Shown here piece after piece: positions 43,801-45,894 of a DNA stretch of 45,894 nt (position 1 is the first letter of the stretch; each line of letters opens with the position of its first letter). This DNA comes from Bryobacteraceae bacterium (GTDB lineage Bacteria; Acidobacteriota; Terriglobia; Bryobacterales; Bryobacteraceae): NCBI GenBank assembly GCA_028275505.1, contig JAPWUP010000011.1, positions 1 through 45,894 of the forward strand, in the 5' to 3' direction. The position numbers and the translations under genes were made by a program. The notes below the pieces were generated by a model that was not told the origin of the DNA, ran no database searches, and saw only the letters and a list, made by a program, of their open reading frames with translations.

Positions 43801-44345
43801 CGCGTTCCCGCAGTAGCGATGTTGGAGACCGCATCCACGGCATGGGGCAGCCACCCATGCGTCGGCGGGTTCGTCGAGACGACTCCGGGCGTCAGTTGCG
43901 TGAGATACATGGGACTGGCGCCGGGCAAAGGCAAGTCGAGGATGCGCCGGTTGTCTATGACCTGACCTATGCTCGCCGTAGCGGACTCCAGCAACGGCGC
44001 CTCCGCGGTAACCGTCACGCTTTCGGCAATCGCGCCCAGCTCCAGCGAGACGTCTATCGTGAGCACGTCTCCTACGCGCAGTTCGAACGGGCCTCGTTCG
44101 TAGCGTTTGAAACCGGCCAACTCCACGACCAGGCGGTAACGCCCGGGGTTGAGATTCGGTAACTCGTAGTTACCTTCGTTGTTGGTCGTCGTGGTGACCG
44201 CTACGTTGGTCTCCACGTTCACCGCTCGGACAGTCGCTCCGGGGGCGACCGCTCCGGCAGCGTCGGTAACTCTGCCCGTGATTCGCCCGTAGGGATTCTG
44301 GGCCAGAGCCAAGCATACAACGAGAAGAAGACCCGGCGTACGCAT
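40857..44345 (-). CDS. Oar-like TonB-dependent outer-membrane receptor 4
   Basis: The 1,162-residue protein has a signal peptide (M-R-T-P-G-L-L-L-V-V-C-L-A-L-A-Q) and an N-terminal beta-sandwich (I-T-G-R-V-T-D-A-A-G-A-V-A-P-G-A). A plug (V-I-D-N-R-R-I-L-D-L-P-L-P-G) and a barrel ending in Trp (V-G-A-K-L-S-W) follow. A GGGGGA ribosome site precedes the ATG at 44345. It belongs to the same subfamily as receptors 2 and 3 but is inverted. Upstream on the same strand, 119 nt away across a hairpin, lies a secreted two-repeat protein. No sulfatase follows it; its 3' end meets the previous sulfatase tail to tail. Confidence 0.86.
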   Translation of the reverse strand: MRTPGLLLVVCLALAQNPYGRITGRVTDAAGAVAPGATVRAVNVETNVAVTTTTNNEGNYELPNLNPGRYRLVVELAGFKRYERGPFELRVGDVLTIDVSLELGAIAESVTVTAEAPLLESATASIGQVIDNRRILDLPLPGASPMYLTQLTPGVVSTNPPTHGWLPHAVDAVSNIATAGTRTRSSEFTLDGIPNVSRQGQLSFSPPPEMLQEFRVQTAAFDASVGHFTGSYVNMVLKSGTNDFHGDLVFGHVSRPLMTKPFFTNRFIYDTSTGPVTPEKIAQAWPPVKTNRYRASLSGPVWLPKLYDGRNRTFWTYGVDVLDRIRPEQAFYTVPTARQRQGDFSELLALGEQYQIYDPATIAPAPAGRFSRQPFPGNVIPASRIDPMAKRLLGYYPLPNAAGTADGRNNYSDPKPRRIDYHSQSARVDQAFGGSHRLYGSLSWAYLLETWDNAFHNESKGMARNRQHRGFALDDVITPRADLVVNLRYGLTRFILYDRPLSLGFDLGSLGFPASLVGLLDRKVTAFPEIVPDGYATLGYSSGFRNVTTYHTFSGTISHIRGNHSLRWGGEFRVLQENNYNWGNVAPHIEFGTLWTRGPLDNSPAAPIGQGLAAFLLGLPTTGYADRNASYAEQSKYAALFIQDDFKLTRNLTLNAGLRWEVELPVTERYNRTNRGFDFVTPNPVEPAARAAYARNPIPQVPVEQFRVVGGLRFAGVGGQPRGLFDTDWNNFAPRVGLAWRLGQAWVVRAGYGVFFNQMGSDRTDVYQQGFSQRTTLVPSLDNGLTFRATLANPFPDGLLEPPGASLGLKTYLGRAPGFFTPTRKPGYLQRWSFNIQREFPHRVLLEVGYVGSRGTGLDLSEQLDPIPAEYLSRSPVRDQATIDLLSRAVPNPFFGLPEFEGSGLAGRTVPLSQLLRPYPHFTGISTTLSRGFSWYHSLQARAEKRFSHGYTVTAAYTWSKFMEAIEKLNPTDLHPHHVISPQDRPHHIVVSAIWEVPFGRGKRWLAQARGFVGHLVEGWSIQGIYQGQSGPPIGFGNILFYGNIHDIVLPRAQRRVERWFNTEAGFERDVRKQLASNIRTFPLRLTGLRADGYNNWDLSLFKTIRVSERVRLQLRAEAQDAFNHAMFAAPNTTPTSTLFGQVTSIVGTEQRRVQVGAKLSW

Positions 44346-44416
44346 GATTTCCCCCGCCGTTTATGATATCAAGCGGTCTTGCAGGGGCGGGCCGGGCCTC
44401 CTCCTCGTGAATGCAG

Positions 44417-44445
44417 CCCGGACGTCGCTGGAGGCTACGTCCGGG
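44417..44445 (-). terminator. 9-bp hairpin between the two-repeat protein and receptor 4
   Basis: CCCGGACGT (44417-44425) and ACGTCCGGG (44437-44445) form a perfect 9-bp stem with an 11-nt loop, 19 nt after the stop of the two-repeat gene on the minus strand. No T-run follows. It may end that transcript or limit read-through to receptor 4. Confidence 0.45.
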
Positions 44446-44464
44446 ACCTGGCAAGCCCCAGCGC

Positions 44465-45316
44465 TTACTCGAGTCCCAGAACCTGGCGGGAGAGACGGTC
44501 GAATTCGGGATCCGCCGCAGTAACCCTGCGCTGGCGTCCCATGGACTGGGCAGGCGCCTCGGAACTCGTCCACGTCAGTACGGGACCAGCGGGCAGAAAC
44601 ATCAGACATAGGCGCATGCCGGGCTGAGGCGGGCGAGCTGCGGCCCGCTCCAGGATGCTGTTGATTTGTTCCGTCGCCTGGGCCAGCGTGCTGTCAAAAA
44701 CGCTGGCAGACCGCGCCGAGGCCAAAGATGTGTGGATCACACAGTTGTTCCCCGGGTTTACGCATCTCCACTGATAGTGCTTCATCAGGTCATTCCAGAC
44801 CAGTTCCGCCTCGAGAGTCCCGCCAGCGCCGCCCGCAACCGTGCGCCCGCGAGCCGGTTCGATTCCCAGCAATTCGGCGATCGCTTCGGGATTGGAAACA
44901 GCGTTGGCCGGACGCGCCGCAATCGCCGCTCCACGAGGTTCGGCGGCACGCCAAACCAGCACCGGCCCTCGCGCGCTGCGATACAGGCACAAAGTCTTGC
45001 CCCGAGGCGCAGCGCGTTCTGCCTGTTCGAGAATTTGGTTGATCCTCACCGTAGCTTCCTGCAAGGTAGCGTCGTGGGCATGGGTTGCGCGCGCAGGCTG
45101 CAACAGCCGTGCCACCGCGACGCAATCAATCCCCGGTCCCTTGCAATGAATGGTGGGTCCCTGAGGATCCGGCGTAGCGTAGGCGTACAGATAGGTATCG
45201 CCCGCTCCAATAGCCGGCCCCACGGGGCGGGCAATGGTGCGCGCACCGGGCGCCTCAGTCTGCGCAGAGGCCAGCGCGACCGCGATGCCCGCAAACATCA
45301 ACACGGAACGACTCAT
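44465..45316 (-). CDS. Secreted protein with two copies of a Cys-containing unit
   Basis: The 283-residue protein has a signal peptide (residues 1-19, A-L-A-S-A-Q). No known family was recognised. It contains an internal duplication with identical spacing: Cys58, Cys65, Cys110 and Trp122 in the first unit match Cys185, Cys192, Cys237 and Trp249 in the second, a constant offset of 127 residues. Around these, T-L-Q-E-A-T-V-R-I-N-Q-I-L-E matches T-L-A-Q-A-T-E-Q-I-N-S-I-L-E, and G-P-V-L-V-W matches G-P-V-L-T-W. The Cys pairs suggest disulfides in the periplasm. A GAGGAGGAG ribosome site precedes the ATG. Its position before receptor 4 hints at a ligand-binding or partner role, which is inference. 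Confidence 0.72.
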   Translation of the reverse strand: MSRSVLMFAGIAVALASAQTEAPGARTIARPVGPAIGAGDTYLYAYATPDPQGPTIHCKGPGIDCVAVARLLQPARATHAHDATLQEATVRINQILEQAERAAPRGKTLCLYRSARGPVLVWRAAEPRGAAIAARPANAVSNPEAIAELLGIEPARGRTVAGGAGGTLEAELVWNDLMKHYQWRCVNPGNNCVIHTSLASARSASVFDSTLAQATEQINSILERAAARPPQPGMRLCLMFLPAGPVLTWTSSEAPAQSMGRQRRVTAADPEFDRLSRQVLGLE

Positions 45317-45551
45317 AGGGGTTCTCCTCCTCGAGGTCTCAGTTAGTCTCTAAACCGGGGCAACGAGGACGCCCGTCGCCTGCAGATCCGCTCCAGCGCG
45401 CCGGCTCGAATGTCCTTTCTTGCCCGGCGACCAGCCCCTCTGGTTTCGCCCCGGTACAGTTAGGTTTTTCGTCTGTTCGAAGCGTAAACTTTAAAGATGC
45501 GGCGACCGACGCGCCGGATGCGTGAACCCGACGCAGTCACGATCCGATACC

Positions 45552-45894
45552 ATGAGAGCTGAAACGGTTCATGCCATGCCATCCCCTCTGGATGCAAAAC
45601 TGACACGACGCCAGTGGCTGGCCGGGGCGGGCCTCGCAGCGACGGCGCTGAAACGTCCTCCCAACATCGTCTTCATCCTGGCCGACGACCTGGGATGGGG
45701 AGATCTGGGTTGTTACGGACAGCGGTGGATCCGGACGCCCAACCTGGATCGCATGGCCCGCGAGGGCACGCGCTTCACCGACGCCTACGCCGGCTGCACG
45801 GTTTGCGCCCCGTCGCGCAGCGTGCTCATGACCGGATTTCACATGGGCCACACCTCGGTCCGCGCCAACACGGGCGGAATCCCCCTGCGGCCGG
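45552..45894 (+). CDS. Tat-exported S1-type sulfatase, N-terminal fragment
   Basis: The frame runs open through the right edge of the window; 114 codons are present. The start is ambiguous between ATG 45552 and in-frame ATG 45576, neither with a strong ribosome site. The signal region reads [11 protein letters not shown] (twin-arginine type). Metal ligands L-A-D-D-L-G-W-G-D and the formylglycine motif C85-A-P-S-R are clear. It is divergent from the two-repeat secreted protein across a 235-nt gap, in which I see no gene and no convincing promoter. The sulfatase island therefore continues past the window. Confidence 0.88.
   Translation, partial: MRAETVHAMPSPLDAKLTRRQWLAGAGLAATALKRPPNIVFILADDLGWGDLGCYGQRWIRTPNLDRMAREGTRFTDAYAGCTVCAPSRSVLMTGFHMGHTSVRANTGGIPLRP

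Noticed and set aside
24234-44345. Oar-like proteins as carboxypeptidases
   Set aside because: The N-terminal domain is only the regulatory-like beta-sandwich; no zinc carboxypeptidase catalytic motif is present.
1-45894. tRNA, rRNA, CRISPR, insertion sequences or phage genes
   Set aside because: I looked for tRNA-like cloverleafs, regularly spaced repeats, transposase motifs and phage structural genes and saw none.

Overview
The window looks like a chromosomal segment from a high-GC, Gram-negative Acidobacteriota, probably of the Solibacter/Bryobacter type. This is inferred from four Oar-like outer-membrane receptors of about 1,160-1,210 residues with an N-terminal carboxypeptidase-regulatory-like domain, many Tat-exported sulfatases, a PEP-CTERM protein, and a cdaA-cdaR-glmM module in a diderm setting. 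No rRNA, tRNA, CRISPR array, transposase or phage gene was seen. There is no database support behind any of this; every assignment comes from reading motifs.

Left edge (1-2914): the tail of a PEP-CTERM surface protein, an O-antigen ligase/polymerase-family membrane protein, and a convergent membrane-anchored TPR protein with a C-terminal carbohydrate-binding-like domain. This is probably the border of an exopolysaccharide/exosortase region.

Candidate peptide-modification system (3098-10628): a same-strand gene train follows a good sigma70-like promoter. It holds two paralogous secreted beta-propeller-like proteins with a 55-residue, three-cysteine peptide gene between them, then a soluble S26-type peptidase, an HprK-like kinase, a PqqD-like peptide-binding protein, a radical SAM/SPASM enzyme and a family-5 nucleotidyltransferase. 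The last five genes overlap by ATGA or lie within 30 nt of each other. I read this as a ribosomally synthesised, post-translationally modified peptide (RiPP) type locus with an unusual pairing to secreted propeller proteins. It is the best candidate in the window for an undescribed system.

Housekeeping block (10783-20815): a lone RfaH/UpxY-type NusG paralogue on the minus strand with its own predicted promoter and a palindrome at the start site, then tilS, ftsH, a HAD phosphatase, ribA (minus), a LytS-type sensor kinase, and cdaA-cdaR-glmM, which links c-di-AMP synthesis to peptidoglycan precursor supply.

Sulfatase/receptor island (20861-45894): six S1-type sulfatases (the last cut by the window edge), all with a twin-arginine-like N-terminus and a C-x-P-S/T-R formylglycine motif, are interleaved with four Oar-like receptors, a PhoD-like phosphatase and a secreted protein built from two copies of one Cys-containing unit. 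The recurring order is receptor followed by hydrolase. No SusD-like gene and no sulfatase-maturation gene is present here. The likely role is capture and desulfation of sulfated (and perhaps phosphorylated) glycans. Between two of the sulfatases lies a 17-codon gene for a lysine-rich peptide with its own promoter, Shine-Dalgarno sequence and a 13-bp downstream hairpin.
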